From Pelomonas margarita (GTDB taxonomy: Bacteria; Pseudomonadota; Gammaproteobacteria; Burkholderiales; Burkholderiaceae_C), in contig NZ_JBIGHW010000004.1 in NCBI RefSeq assembly GCF_043555875.1, forward strand, positions 434,001 through 498,000: a stretch of DNA of 64,000 bases. The letters run 5' to 3'. Made by a program: the position numbers and the translations under genes. Positions within the stretch are counted from its first letter, which is position 1; each line of letters begins with the position of its first letter. The notes under the pieces were generated by a model that was given only the letters and a program-made list of their open reading frames with translations, was not told the DNA's origin and did not search any database. Below, piece after piece: positions 16,059 to 24,126 of the stretch.

Positions 16059-16343
16059 ATGAGAATCGTGCCCCTGCTGTTGATCTGCCTGGCGCTGGGC
16101 GCCTGCGCCTCGCCCCGCTGGGTGAACCCCAAGACCCCGGGCGCCGACCTGCAGGCCGACCTGGCTGCCTGCGAGAAGGACGTGATGCGCACGGCGCACC
16201 TGGAGCAGCGCATGGCGTTGCCTGGCAGCTGCGCCGGCGCGCACTGCGCGGGGCAGGAGGAGCAGCAGCGCCTGCAGGCCACGGCCGGCGCCGTGGCGGC
16301 CCACAAGCGCTGCATGACCCTGCGCGGCTGGCGGCAGGATTGA
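16059..16343 (+). CDS. Small lipoprotein
   Basis: 94 residues starting MRIVPLLLICLALGAC, a lipoprotein signal with lipobox LGAC. The mature part is Cys-containing (AACEKDVMRTAHLE, SCAGAHCAGQEE, HKRCMTLRGW) and probably helical. AGGATGG lies a few bases before the ATG at 16059; an ATG three codons earlier is possible. It follows the phytase gene by 10 bases. The C-terminal Cys-Met-x-x-x-Gly-Trp pattern recurs in small Burkholderiales lipoproteins of unknown role. No function assigned. Confidence 0.65.
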   Translation: MRIVPLLLICLALGACASPRWVNPKTPGADLQADLAACEKDVMRTAHLEQRMALPGSCAGAHCAGQEEQQRLQATAGAVAAHKRCMTLRGWRQD

Positions 16344-16415
16344 GCGGGCTGGCAGGCCGCCGCCGACCCTGCTAGTCTGCCGCCCGCCAAGGGTGGCGGA
16401 ACAGGAGCAGTGCGC

Positions 16416-16910
16416 ATGGCGGAGTTGACGGTCAACGGCACGCGGATGTCGTACGAGGCGGAGGCGGACACGCCGCTGCTGTGGGTGCTGCGCGAGCAGC
16501 TTCGGCTGACAGGCACCAAGTACGGCTGCGGTGTCGCGCAGTGCGGCGCGTGCACGGTGCACATCGACGGCGCGCCCATGCGCAGCTGCGTGATGCCGGC
16601 CTCGGCGCTGACGCCGGCGCAGAAGATCACCACGATCGAGGGCCTGTCGCCCACGGCCAGCCACCCGCTGCAGAAGGCCTGGGATGCGCTGGACGTGCCG
16701 CAGTGCGGCTTCTGCCAGAGCGGCATGCTGATGGCCGCCGCGGCGCTGCTGAAGGACAAGCCCAAGCCCACCGATGCCGACATCGACGCGGCCATCACCA
16801 ACATCTGCCGCTGTGGCACCTACAACCGCGTGCGCGCCGCCATCCATCTGGCTGCCGGCCAGGTGACGCGCAAGCAGATCCCCATCGTCATCGACGGAGG
16901 CCAGGCATGA
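16416..16910 (+). CDS. (2Fe-2S)-binding subunit of a xanthine dehydrogenase-family oxidoreductase (IorA-like)
   Basis: 164 residues. The N-terminal plant-type ferredoxin cluster motif is CGVAQCGAC plus a later Cys (MRSC). The C-terminal helical cluster motif is CGFCQSGM with CRCGTYNR. This is the small electron-transfer subunit of two-component molybdenum hydroxylases such as isoquinoline 1-oxidoreductase. AGGAG at 16403-16407 fits the ATG at 16416 rather than the GTG at 16410. The stop overlaps the large-subunit start. It lacks its own signal; export probably occurs by hitch-hiking with the Tat-tagged large subunit. Confidence 0.88.
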   Translation: MAELTVNGTRMSYEAEADTPLLWVLREQLRLTGTKYGCGVAQCGACTVHIDGAPMRSCVMPASALTPAQKITTIEGLSPTASHPLQKAWDALDVPQCGFCQSGMLMAAAALLKDKPKPTDADIDAAITNICRCGTYNRVRAAIHLAAGQVTRKQIPIVIDGGQA

Positions 16911-19078
16911 GCGCGACGCTGAATCGACGCGATTTCCTCAGCGCCACCTCGGCCGTTGCCGGCGGGCTGATGGTGGGCTTCCACGTGCCGGGTCTTGCCC
17001 AGGCGGGCACGCCCACGCCTGAGCTGAATGCCTGGGTACAGGTGCTGCCGGACGACACCACGCTGATCCGCATCGCCCGCTCCGAGATGGGCCAGGGCAC
17101 GTTGACCGGCCTGGCCCAGCTGGTGGCCGAGGAGCTGGACTGCGACTGGCACAAGGTCAAGACCGAGTACCCCACGCCGGGCCAGAACCTGGCGCGCAAC
17201 CGCGTCTGGGGCAGCATGAGTACCGGCGGCAGCCGCGGCGTGCGCGACTCGCACGAGTACGTGCGCAAGGGCGGCGCGCTGGCGCGGGCGCTGCTGATTC
17301 AGGCGGCCGCCAACCAGTGGAACGTCTCCGTCGTGGATTGCAGCACCGCGGCCGGCCATGTGCTGCACGCGGGCAAGAAGCTCAGCTACGGAGCGCTGGC
17401 TGCCGAGGCGGCCAAGCTGGCGGCGCCGGCAGACATCCAGCTCAAGCCCGCCAAGGACTGGAAGCTAGCCGGTCGGCCGATGAAGCGGCTGGACACGCGC
17501 CCCAAGCTCGACGGCTCGCTGATCTACGGCATGGACCTGCAATTGCCAGGGATGCTGAATGCGGCCATCAAGGACTGCCCGGTGTTCGGCGGCAAGCTCA
17601 AGAGCTTTGACGCGGCGGCCATCGAGAGCCGCCCGGGCGTGAAGAAGGTCGTCAAGGTGGGCGACACGGCCGTGGCCGTCGTGGCCGACACCTGGTGGCG
17701 CGCCAAGACCGCGCTGGACGTGTTGCCCATCGTCTGGGACGAGGGCGCCAACGCGACGCAGAACAGCGCCGATACCGCTGCCGTGCTGAAGGCCGGGCTG
17801 GACGCAGACACCGCCGCCGTGGGCAGCAGCCAGGGCGACACGAAGGCCGCGCTGGCCAGCGCGGCGCGGCGTGTGGAGGCGGTCTACGGCTACCCGCACC
17901 AGAACCACGCAACGATGGAGGTCATGAACGCCACGGCACTCATCACCCCTGCAAAGCCCGGGACGCCCGAGCGCTGCGAGGTCTGGACGCCCACGCAGAA
18001 CGGCGAGGCCGCGCTGGCCGCCACCGCCGAGGCAGCCGGCCTGCCGCCGTCGGCCTGCGAGGTCTACAAGCTGCACCTGGGCGGCGGCTTCGGCCGGCGC
18101 GGCGCCGTGCACGACTGGGTTCGCCAGGCGGTGCTGATCGCGCGCGAGCTGCCGGGCACGCCGGTCAAGCTCATCTGGAGCCGCGAGGAGGACATGACCC
18201 ACGGCCGCTATCACCCCGTCACGCAGTGCAAGCTGACGGCCGGGCTGGACGAGGCGGGCAAGCTCACCGCGCTGCACATGCGCATCTCGGGCCAGAGCAT
18301 CATCGCGGGCATCTTTCCGCAGAACATCCGCGACGGGAAGGATCCTGCCGTGTTCCAGGGCCTGAGCGCCGGCGGCGCCGAGGGCGCGCTGGGCTATGCG
18401 GTGCCGAACCTGCTCATCGACCACGCGATGCGCAACCCCACCGTGCCGCCGGGCTTCTGGCGCGGCGTGAACCTGAACCAGAACGCCATCTACCTGGAGT
18501 GCTTCCTCGACGAGGTGGCTCATGCCGCCAAGCGCGACCCGCTGACGCTGCGCCGCGAACTGCTGGCCAATTCGCCCAAGCACCTGGCCGTGCTGAACGC
18601 GGTGGCGGCCAAGGCCGGCTGGGGTAAGCCTCGTGCTAAGGGACGGCATCTTGGCCTGGCCCAGATCATGGGGTTCGGCAGCTATGTGGCGGCCTGCGCC
18701 GAGGTGTCGGTCAACAAGAAAGGCGAGCTCAAGATCCACCGCATCGTGGCCGCCACCGACCCCGGGCATGCGGTCAATCCGCAGCAGATCGCTGCGCAGG
18801 TGGAGGGTAGCTTCGTCTACGGGCTGTCGGCCGCGCTGTTCGGCGAGATCACGGTCAAGGACGGCCGCGTGGAGCAGCAGAACTTCAACACCTACCCGAT
18901 GCTGAAGATGGAGCACATGCCGGCGGTGGAGACTCTCGTCATGCCGTCGGGCGGCTTCTGGGGCGGCGTGGGCGAGCCCACCATCGCGGTGGCCGCGCCG
19001 GCCGTGCTGAACGCCATCTTTGCGGCGACGGGCAAGCGCATCCGCGACCTGCCGCTGAGCAAGCACAGCCTCGTGTGA
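16907..19078 (+). CDS. Molybdopterin-binding subunit of a xanthine dehydrogenase-family oxidoreductase (IorB-like, Tat-exported)
   Basis: 723 residues. The N-terminus LNRRDFLSATSAVAGGLMVG is a Tat signal. Family segments follow: ARSEMGQGTLTGLAQLVAEEL, GGSRGVRDS, LGGGFGRRG and PPGFWRGVNLNQNAIYLECFLDE near the molybdenum site, and GGFWGGVGEPTIAVAAPAVLNA at the end. The length and lack of an FAD subunit fit the periplasmic IorAB/aldehyde-dehydrogenase branch, which passes electrons to cytochrome c. A soxX-like cytochrome gene starts at the last base of its stop. The substrate cannot be read from sequence; N-heterocycles and aldehydes are typical of relatives. Confidence 0.85.
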   Translation: MSATLNRRDFLSATSAVAGGLMVGFHVPGLAQAGTPTPELNAWVQVLPDDTTLIRIARSEMGQGTLTGLAQLVAEELDCDWHKVKTEYPTPGQNLARNRVWGSMSTGGSRGVRDSHEYVRKGGALARALLIQAAANQWNVSVVDCSTAAGHVLHAGKKLSYGALAAEAAKLAAPADIQLKPAKDWKLAGRPMKRLDTRPKLDGSLIYGMDLQLPGMLNAAIKDCPVFGGKLKSFDAAAIESRPGVKKVVKVGDTAVAVVADTWWRAKTALDVLPIVWDEGANATQNSADTAAVLKAGLDADTAAVGSSQGDTKAALASAARRVEAVYGYPHQNHATMEVMNATALITPAKPGTPERCEVWTPTQNGEAALAATAEAAGLPPSACEVYKLHLGGGFGRRGAVHDWVRQAVLIARELPGTPVKLIWSREEDMTHGRYHPVTQCKLTAGLDEAGKLTALHMRISGQSIIAGIFPQNIRDGKDPAVFQGLSAGGAEGALGYAVPNLLIDHAMRNPTVPPGFWRGVNLNQNAIYLECFLDEVAHAAKRDPLTLRRELLANSPKHLAVLNAVAAKAGWGKPRAKGRHLGLAQIMGFGSYVAACAEVSVNKKGELKIHRIVAATDPGHAVNPQQIAAQVEGSFVYGLSAALFGEITVKDGRVEQQNFNTYPMLKMEHMPAVETLVMPSGGFWGGVGEPTIAVAAPAVLNAIFAATGKRIRDLPLSKHSLV

Positions 19079-19440
19079 TGCAGGCGCTGCTGGCGCTCGT
19101 GCTGACGGCCGCCGCGCCTGCCGGCGATGTCGAGCGCGGCCGTGCGCTGCTGGCCGACCGCACGCAGAGCCTATGCCTGCTATGCCACGCGCTGACGTCC
19201 GAGGGCGATGCCAACCACGGCAACCTGGCGCCGCCGCTGGCCCAGGCCGCGCAGCTGGGGCCGGCCGCGCTGCGCGAGCGCATCGCCGACATGCGCCGCT
19301 TCAACCCGGCCACCGTGATGCCGCCGTTCCGCTCGACTGACGGCCTGCGCGACGTGGCCCCGGTCTGGGCCGGCCGGCCGGTATTGACCGAGCAGCAGCT
19401 GGACGACCTCGTGGCCTACCTGGGTACGTTGTCGAAATGA
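19078..19440 (+). CDS. SoxX-like monohaem cytochrome c
   Basis: 120 residues with a short hydrophobic leader (LLALVLTAAAPAGDVERG) for export. The haem site is CLLCH, and a distal Met occurs in NPATVMPPFRST, the SoxX pattern. The end VLTEQQLDDLVAYLGTL is standard for the fold. In Sox systems SoxX pairs with SoxA to load sulfur onto SoxY. Start at ATG 19078 shares a base with the preceding stop; GTG at 19075 is possible. Here it may also accept electrons from the molybdenum hydroxylase encoded just upstream. Confidence 0.8.
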   Translation: MQALLALVLTAAAPAGDVERGRALLADRTQSLCLLCHALTSEGDANHGNLAPPLAQAAQLGPAALRERIADMRRFNPATVMPPFRSTDGLRDVAPVWAGRPVLTEQQLDDLVAYLGTLSK

Positions 19441-19847
19441 AGCGGCGCGAGTTCGCCCTGGCCGCGTCGGCCTTCGCGCTGCTGCCGACCGCGCAGGCCA
19501 GTGACACCGCCATGCACGCCGCCGTCCGCGCCTGGGCCGGCCGCGAGCCTGCGCCCGGGCCGCTGCAGATCGTCATCGCCGAGCTGGTGGAGAACGGCAA
19601 CGCGGTGCCGGTGCGCGTGGTGGCGGCCGAGCCGGTGGTTGGCCTGGCGCTGTTCACGCCGCTGAACCCCGAGCCCGACGTGCTGCAGGCGAGCTTCGGT
19701 GCGGCCGTGGCCCGGCCCGAGTTCGGCACCCGCATGCGGCTGGCGCGCAGCCAGACCATCGTGGCCGTCGCCAAGGCGGCGGACGGCCGTTGCTGGCAGG
19801 CCAGCGTGGACGTCGTCGTGACGCTCGCCGCCTGCGTGGAGCCCTGA
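19437..19847 (+). CDS. SoxY-like sulfur carrier subunit with an atypical C-terminus
   Basis: 136 residues with a Tat-type leader (MKRREFALAASAFALL). The body has the SoxY immunoglobulin-like pattern (VELVENGNAVPV-like strand, FTPLNPEPDVLQASFG, RLARSQTIVAVAKAADG). Canonical SoxY ends with a flexible GGCGG arm holding the carrier Cys. Here the end is VTLAACVEP, so a Cys (C133) is kept but the Gly-rich arm is replaced and three residues follow it. A second Cys is in DGRCWQ. Overlaps soxX by ATGA. It may carry a different group or be a divergent thiosulfate carrier. Confidence 0.72.
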   Translation: MKRREFALAASAFALLPTAQASDTAMHAAVRAWAGREPAPGPLQIVIAELVENGNAVPVRVVAAEPVVGLALFTPLNPEPDVLQASFGAAVARPEFGTRMRLARSQTIVAVAKAADGRCWQASVDVVVTLAACVEP

Positions 19848-19908
19848 TCGTGAGGCCCTCATGCGTGCTTAGTTCATTGGCCTCCATGGGGGCGCACGGC
19901 GGACGCTG

Positions 19909-20232
19909 ATGACAACGAGAGCCGTCATCACGCTGCCTGCTGCCATCCAGGCCGGTGAGGCCTTCGAGGTGCGGGCCACTGTGGCCCACGCGATGGAGAC
20001 CGGCTACCGCACAGGCGACGATGGCGCCCGCCTGCCGCGCGACCTGGTGCGGCGCTTCGAGTGCCGGCTGGACGGCGAGCTGGTGTTCGCGGCCGACCTG
20101 TTCGCGGCCGTGTCGGCCAACCCCTGGGTGTCGTTTTGGCTGCATGCCAGCGGGCCGGGCGAGCTGAGCTTCGTGTGGCGTGGCGACCGCGGCTTCGAGC
20201 ACCGCGAGACGCGCCGCCTGCCGCTGGCATGA
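19909..20232 (+). CDS. SoxZ-like carrier partner
   Basis: 107 residues, the usual SoxZ size, without a signal peptide. Segments AGEAFEVRATVAHAMETGYRTGDDG and LFAAVSANPWVSFWLHA match the SoxZ beta-sandwich. SoxZ forms the YZ carrier dimer and is exported with Tat-tagged SoxY. The gap from soxY is 61 bases, while its stop overlaps the soxA start. The order X-Y-Z-A matches classical sox operons. Confidence 0.82.
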   Translation: MTTRAVITLPAAIQAGEAFEVRATVAHAMETGYRTGDDGARLPRDLVRRFECRLDGELVFAADLFAAVSANPWVSFWLHASGPGELSFVWRGDRGFEHRETRRLPLA

Positions 20233-20969
20233 CGCGCGCCGGGCTATGGCTGGTGCTGGCACTGACGCTTCCCGCAGCGGCCGACGAGCGCCGGTCCGGC
20301 CGCGACACCATGAGCCCCGCGCTGCGAACGCTGCAGACCGATGACGGCCAGCATCCGGCGCAGTTGGCTCTGGCCCTGGGCCGCGAGCTGTGGGGGCAAG
20401 GGGCCAGGTCGTGCGCCAGCTGCCACGGCGAGCCCGAGCAGCTGCGCGGCGTGGCGGTGCGTTATCCGGCTTTCGACGCCGGCGCCCGCGCCGTGCTGGA
20501 CCTGCCGGCCCGCGTGCAGCGCTGCCGCGTGCAGCACCAGCGCCAGCCGGCCTGGGCGCCCGAGGCCGAGCCGCTGTTGGCGTTGACGGCGCTGGTAGCC
20601 CAGCAGTCACGCGGCCTGCCGCTGCAGCCGCCGCGCGGCCCCGAGCTGGATCGCGCCGCCGCACAGGGTCAGCAGCTCTACATGACGCGCCTGGGCGCGC
20701 TCAACCTGTCGTGCGCCCAATGCCATGACGAGCGCGCCGGGCTGCGCCTGGGCGGCAGCCTGATCCCGCAAGGCCATGTGGACGACTACCCCGTCTACCG
20801 GCTGGAGTGGCAGCAGCTGGGCAGCCTGCAGCGCCGGCTGCGTGGTTGTTTCAGCGGGGTGCGGGCCTCCGTGCCGCCCTGGGACGGCGAGGCGCTCATG
20901 ACGCTGCAGGTCTACCTGGCGCGGCGTTCGGCCGGCCTGCCGGTGCAGCCGCCTGGCGTGCGGCCCTGA
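20229..20969 (+). CDS. SoxA-like dihaem cytochrome c
   Basis: 246 residues with a signal peptide (RAGLWLVLALTLPAAADE). Two haem sites are present, CASCH and CAQCH. The active-site Cys segment reads RLRGCFSGVRASVPPWDG, the SoxA position that becomes persulfidated, and the end TLQVYLARRSAGLPVQPPGVR follows the family. SoxXA would oxidatively attach a sulfur substrate to the YZ carrier. This protein therefore looks catalytically complete even though no SoxB or SoxCD gene is in the window. Confidence 0.82.
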   Translation: MTRAGLWLVLALTLPAAADERRSGRDTMSPALRTLQTDDGQHPAQLALALGRELWGQGARSCASCHGEPEQLRGVAVRYPAFDAGARAVLDLPARVQRCRVQHQRQPAWAPEAEPLLALTALVAQQSRGLPLQPPRGPELDRAAAQGQQLYMTRLGALNLSCAQCHDERAGLRLGGSLIPQGHVDDYPVYRLEWQQLGSLQRRLRGCFSGVRASVPPWDGEALMTLQVYLARRSAGLPVQPPGVRP

Positions 20970-21011
20970 GACCTTGCCCTAAGCTAGCCACCAGCAGACA
21001 GAGGAGCGTGC

Positions 21012-22619
21012 ATGCGGCGACTGGGGTGCTGGATTCTGATGATGGTCTTGTTGGCGCCGCTGTGCGCCCGGGCCGCCGAGGCCATGGCGGCCGACCTGAG
21101 TCTGAACCAGCGCAAGCTGGTGACGCTGCGGGCCACGCTCAAGGGCGAGTCGCCCGCCGAGCGCGCCGAGGCGGCCCAGCAGGCGCTGGCGGCGGCGTTG
21201 GCAAGCCCGGCGCCGGATCGCGTTGAGCGCCTGGTCTTGCCCGGCGAGCCGCCGGCGGTGCGGCTGCAGGTCAATGGCATCGCCGTGCTGCACCTCGTGC
21301 CCGACGACCTGGGCGGCGCCCATGCCGGCCCCTTGCTGGACGCGGCCGCGCTGGACGCCGAGCGCCGGCTGCGGCAGGCGCTGGCCGAGGCGCGTGAGGC
21401 CAGCGACCCCAAGGCCTGGGCCGTGGGTTTGGCCTTTTCACTGCTGGCCAGCGTGGCGGCCGCCGGCCTGCTGTGGGTGCTGGTGTTGCTGCGACGCCAG
21501 CTGCTGCGCCGCGCGGTGCGCCAGCTGGGCGCCGGCCCGGCGGGGGCGTCCCGGCCGTGGTGGCAGGTGTCGGGCGAGCATGCGATCGCGGTGCTGCGCG
21601 GGCTCGCAGGCTTGGCAAGTTGGTGCGTGGCGCTGGTGGTGCTGGACGTCTGGGTCAGCGTGGTGCTGCGCCAGTTCGCCTGGACGCGGCCCTGGGGCGA
21701 GCGCGCGGGCGACTGGCTGCTCACGCAGCTGTTGGATCTGGGCCGCGGGGCGCTAGGCGCTGTGCCTGGCTTGCTGACGGCGGGGCTGATCTTCCTCGTC
21801 GCGCGCGGCGCGCTGCGCGTGTTGCGCGGCGTGCTGGAGCGTGTTGAGCGCGGCGAGCTGCAGTTCGCCGGCCTGGACGCCGACACGGCAGGCCCGACCC
21901 AGCGGCTGGTCGCGATGGTGGTCTGGCTGTTTGCGCTGGCCATGGCCTATCCCTACCTGCCCGGCGCCAGCACCGAGGCCTTCAAGGGCGTGACGGTGCT
22001 GGCCGGCCTGATGGTGTCGCTGGGAGCGTCCGGCGTGGTGGGGCAGCTGATGGCGGGCCTGTCGCTGATGTACTCGCGCTCGTTGCGGGTGGGCGAGTAC
22101 GTGCGCATCGGCGAGGTGGAGGGCACGGTCACGGCGCTGGGCATGTTCGCCACCCGGCTGCACACGGGGCTGGGCGAGGAGGTGAGCCTGCCCAATGCGG
22201 TGGTGTTCGGCCAGCCGGTGCGCAACTTCTCGCGGCTGGTGCAGGACGACGGCCAGTACGTGCTGCACACGCCTGTCACCATCGGATACGCCACGCCGTG
22301 GCGCCAGGTGCATGCCATGCTGCTGGAGGCGGCGCGCCGCACGCCCGGCGTGCTGGCGCAGCCGGCGCCCTATGTCGTGCAGACGGCGCTGAGTGACTTC
22401 TACGTCGAGTACCGCCTGTGCGCTCAGGGCAGCCGGGCTGCGCCGCAGCGCCGCGCCGAGGCGATGAGCCAGTTGCACGCGCACATCCAGGATGTGTTTA
22501 ACGAGAACGGCGTGCAGATCATGTCGCCGCATTACCGGTCCGACCCGGTCGATCCTCAGGTGGTGGCAGCCGGGCCTTGGTTCTCGCCGCAATCCGGCCC
22601 GCTGCCGCCGCAGGGCTGA
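21012..22619 (+). CDS. MscS-family mechanosensitive ion channel
   Basis: 535 residues. A signal peptide (LGCWILMMVLLAPLCARA) precedes a periplasmic segment of about 110 residues, then several membrane helices between about 140 and 370. The pore helix region is GVTVLAGLMVSLGASGVVGQLMAGLSLMYSRSLRVGEYVRIGEVEGTV, typical of MscS TM3 and the beta domain. The C-terminal domain includes SLPNAVVFGQPVRNFSR. It should release solutes under hypo-osmotic stress from the inner membrane. It follows the sox-like cluster by 42 bases, but no functional link is evident. Confidence 0.85.
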   Translation: MRRLGCWILMMVLLAPLCARAAEAMAADLSLNQRKLVTLRATLKGESPAERAEAAQQALAAALASPAPDRVERLVLPGEPPAVRLQVNGIAVLHLVPDDLGGAHAGPLLDAAALDAERRLRQALAEAREASDPKAWAVGLAFSLLASVAAAGLLWVLVLLRRQLLRRAVRQLGAGPAGASRPWWQVSGEHAIAVLRGLAGLASWCVALVVLDVWVSVVLRQFAWTRPWGERAGDWLLTQLLDLGRGALGAVPGLLTAGLIFLVARGALRVLRGVLERVERGELQFAGLDADTAGPTQRLVAMVVWLFALAMAYPYLPGASTEAFKGVTVLAGLMVSLGASGVVGQLMAGLSLMYSRSLRVGEYVRIGEVEGTVTALGMFATRLHTGLGEEVSLPNAVVFGQPVRNFSRLVQDDGQYVLHTPVTIGYATPWRQVHAMLLEAARRTPGVLAQPAPYVVQTALSDFYVEYRLCAQGSRAAPQRRAEAMSQLHAHIQDVFNENGVQIMSPHYRSDPVDPQVVAAGPWFSPQSGPLPPQG

Positions 22620-22642
22620 GCAGCCATCCCGAGGAAAAGCCC

Positions 22643-24121
22643 ATGCCCGAGTTCCAGGCGCCCGGCGTGTATGTCGAGGAGGTCTCGTTCCGCACCAAGA
22701 CCATCGAGCCCGTGGGCACGACGCTCACGGGCTTCGTGGGGCCGTGCCGCAGCGGGCCGGTGGCCGGCGTGCCGCCGCTGCTGACCAGCCTAGGCGACTT
22801 CGAGCGCCGCTACGGCGATGGCGCGCCTCTGCATTTCGGCGCTCAGACGCTGAGCAACGACCTCTGGCATGCGGTGCGCGTCTTTTTTCTGGAGGGCGGC
22901 CAGGCCCTGCACGTGAGCCGCGTGTTCCGCGCTGGGGCGGCTGACGACGGCTGTGCGCGCCTGAGCCTGGGGGCTGATGGCGCCGTGCAGTTGCGCGCCC
23001 GCCATCCGGGCGCGGCCGGCAATCTCGGCCTGCGCTTCAGCTTTCGGCTGGGTGCCAGCCTGCTGCAGGCGCAGGCCAGGCCCGATGGCCGCCTGCAGCC
23101 CTTGCTCGCGCCTCAGGCGGACGGCGCCCTGGTGTGGCTGCGCACGGCCCGCGTGCCGCAGCCGCCGGGGCCGCTGGCCGCGCGCAACGTCGAGGCGCTG
23201 CCGCTGTACCAGGCGCGACGCGATGCCAGCGGCAACTGGTGGCTGCAGGGGGCGCGGGCCGCGCTGCGGCTGGACGACTTCGCGCCGGACCTGATGGCCG
23301 GCAGCCGCGATGTGGCCTGTGCGCTGAGCGTCAGCGTCGACGTGCTGGCTGCTGACGGCACGGTGCTGGGCCAGTGGGTGGGCTTGCCGCTGCAGGGGAT
23401 GCTGGAAGCCTTTGGCGCGGAGACGGCCGTAGATCCGCCGCCGCCCATCGTGATGACGACAACCGGGGCCGCGGGCGAGGCCGCCGGGTTGGACCTGCTG
23501 CGCGCGCTGCTGCCGCCGCTGGCGGTGACGCCCGCGGCCTGGGCCGCCGCCGGCCAAGACGAGCTCGCTGCACTGGCGGCTCAACTGGCTGGTGGCGTGA
23601 CCGCGCGCTTCACACTGGCCGGCGGCCACGATGGGGTGCTGCCCGAGGTGGCCGACTACGTGGGCCATGCGGGCGCGGACGGCCCCACCGGCCTGCTGCC
23701 GTTCGAGGCGCTGGCGGACATCGCGCTGGTTGCCGCGCCGGGCGGTGGCAGTCGTGCGGGAGCGCCTGCACGTGACGCGGCCGGCATCGCCCGTGCGCTG
23801 ATCGACCATGCCGAGCGCATGCGCTACCGCCTTGCCCTGGTGGATGTGCCTCAGGGCCTGGATGTCGGCGCGGTGCGCCGGTTCAGGGCCGGGTTGGACA
23901 GCCGCCGCGCGGCGCTCTACCACCCATGGGTGCTTGTGGCTGACCCGCACTCAGGCCAGGCGCTGCAGTTGCCGCCATCCGGCTTCGTTGCCGGCCTCTG
24001 CGTGACGGCCGACGATCTGGCCCGCGGCTGGCTGGTGGCGGAGGTGGGCGTGGCTCTGCTGCGGCCGGCAGAGTTCCTGGTCTTTCGCATCCAGCAGCAG
24101 GCGGCTGCCGGGGCTGCTTGA
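22643..24121 (+). CDS. Phage-type contractile tail sheath protein with an apparent internal deletion
   Basis: 492 residues. The start MPEFQAPGVYVEEV, with GAGGAAA upstream, is diagnostic of contractile tail sheath proteins. The central subtilisin-like sheath domain ends with LQLPPSGFVAG, the usual entry to the C-terminal domain. In full sheaths about 130-150 residues follow (LNxxGIN, GARTLS, YVNVRR, VFEPN segments) before a closing VGVAxxRPAEFVxFRI. Here the text jumps from DDLARGW (about residue 463) to VGVALLRPAEFLVFRI. The C-terminal domain core is absent while the last strand remains. No other tail gene is nearby. It may be a relic or a repurposed sheath fragment. Confidence 0.8.
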   Translation: MPEFQAPGVYVEEVSFRTKTIEPVGTTLTGFVGPCRSGPVAGVPPLLTSLGDFERRYGDGAPLHFGAQTLSNDLWHAVRVFFLEGGQALHVSRVFRAGAADDGCARLSLGADGAVQLRARHPGAAGNLGLRFSFRLGASLLQAQARPDGRLQPLLAPQADGALVWLRTARVPQPPGPLAARNVEALPLYQARRDASGNWWLQGARAALRLDDFAPDLMAGSRDVACALSVSVDVLAADGTVLGQWVGLPLQGMLEAFGAETAVDPPPPIVMTTTGAAGEAAGLDLLRALLPPLAVTPAAWAAAGQDELAALAAQLAGGVTARFTLAGGHDGVLPEVADYVGHAGADGPTGLLPFEALADIALVAAPGGGSRAGAPARDAAGIARALIDHAERMRYRLALVDVPQGLDVGAVRRFRAGLDSRRAALYHPWVLVADPHSGQALQLPPSGFVAGLCVTADDLARGWLVAEVGVALLRPAEFLVFRIQQQAAAGAA

Positions 24122-24126
24122 GTGGT

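Noticed and set aside
14423..16819. Minus-strand frame of 798 codons opposite the phytase
   Set aside because: It mirrors the phytase and oxidoreductase genes and has shadow composition without any domain.
16416..20969. Ordinary thiosulfate-oxidising sox operon
   Set aside because: No soxB, soxC or soxD is in the window and the SoxY end is atypical, so full thiosulfate oxidation is not claimed.
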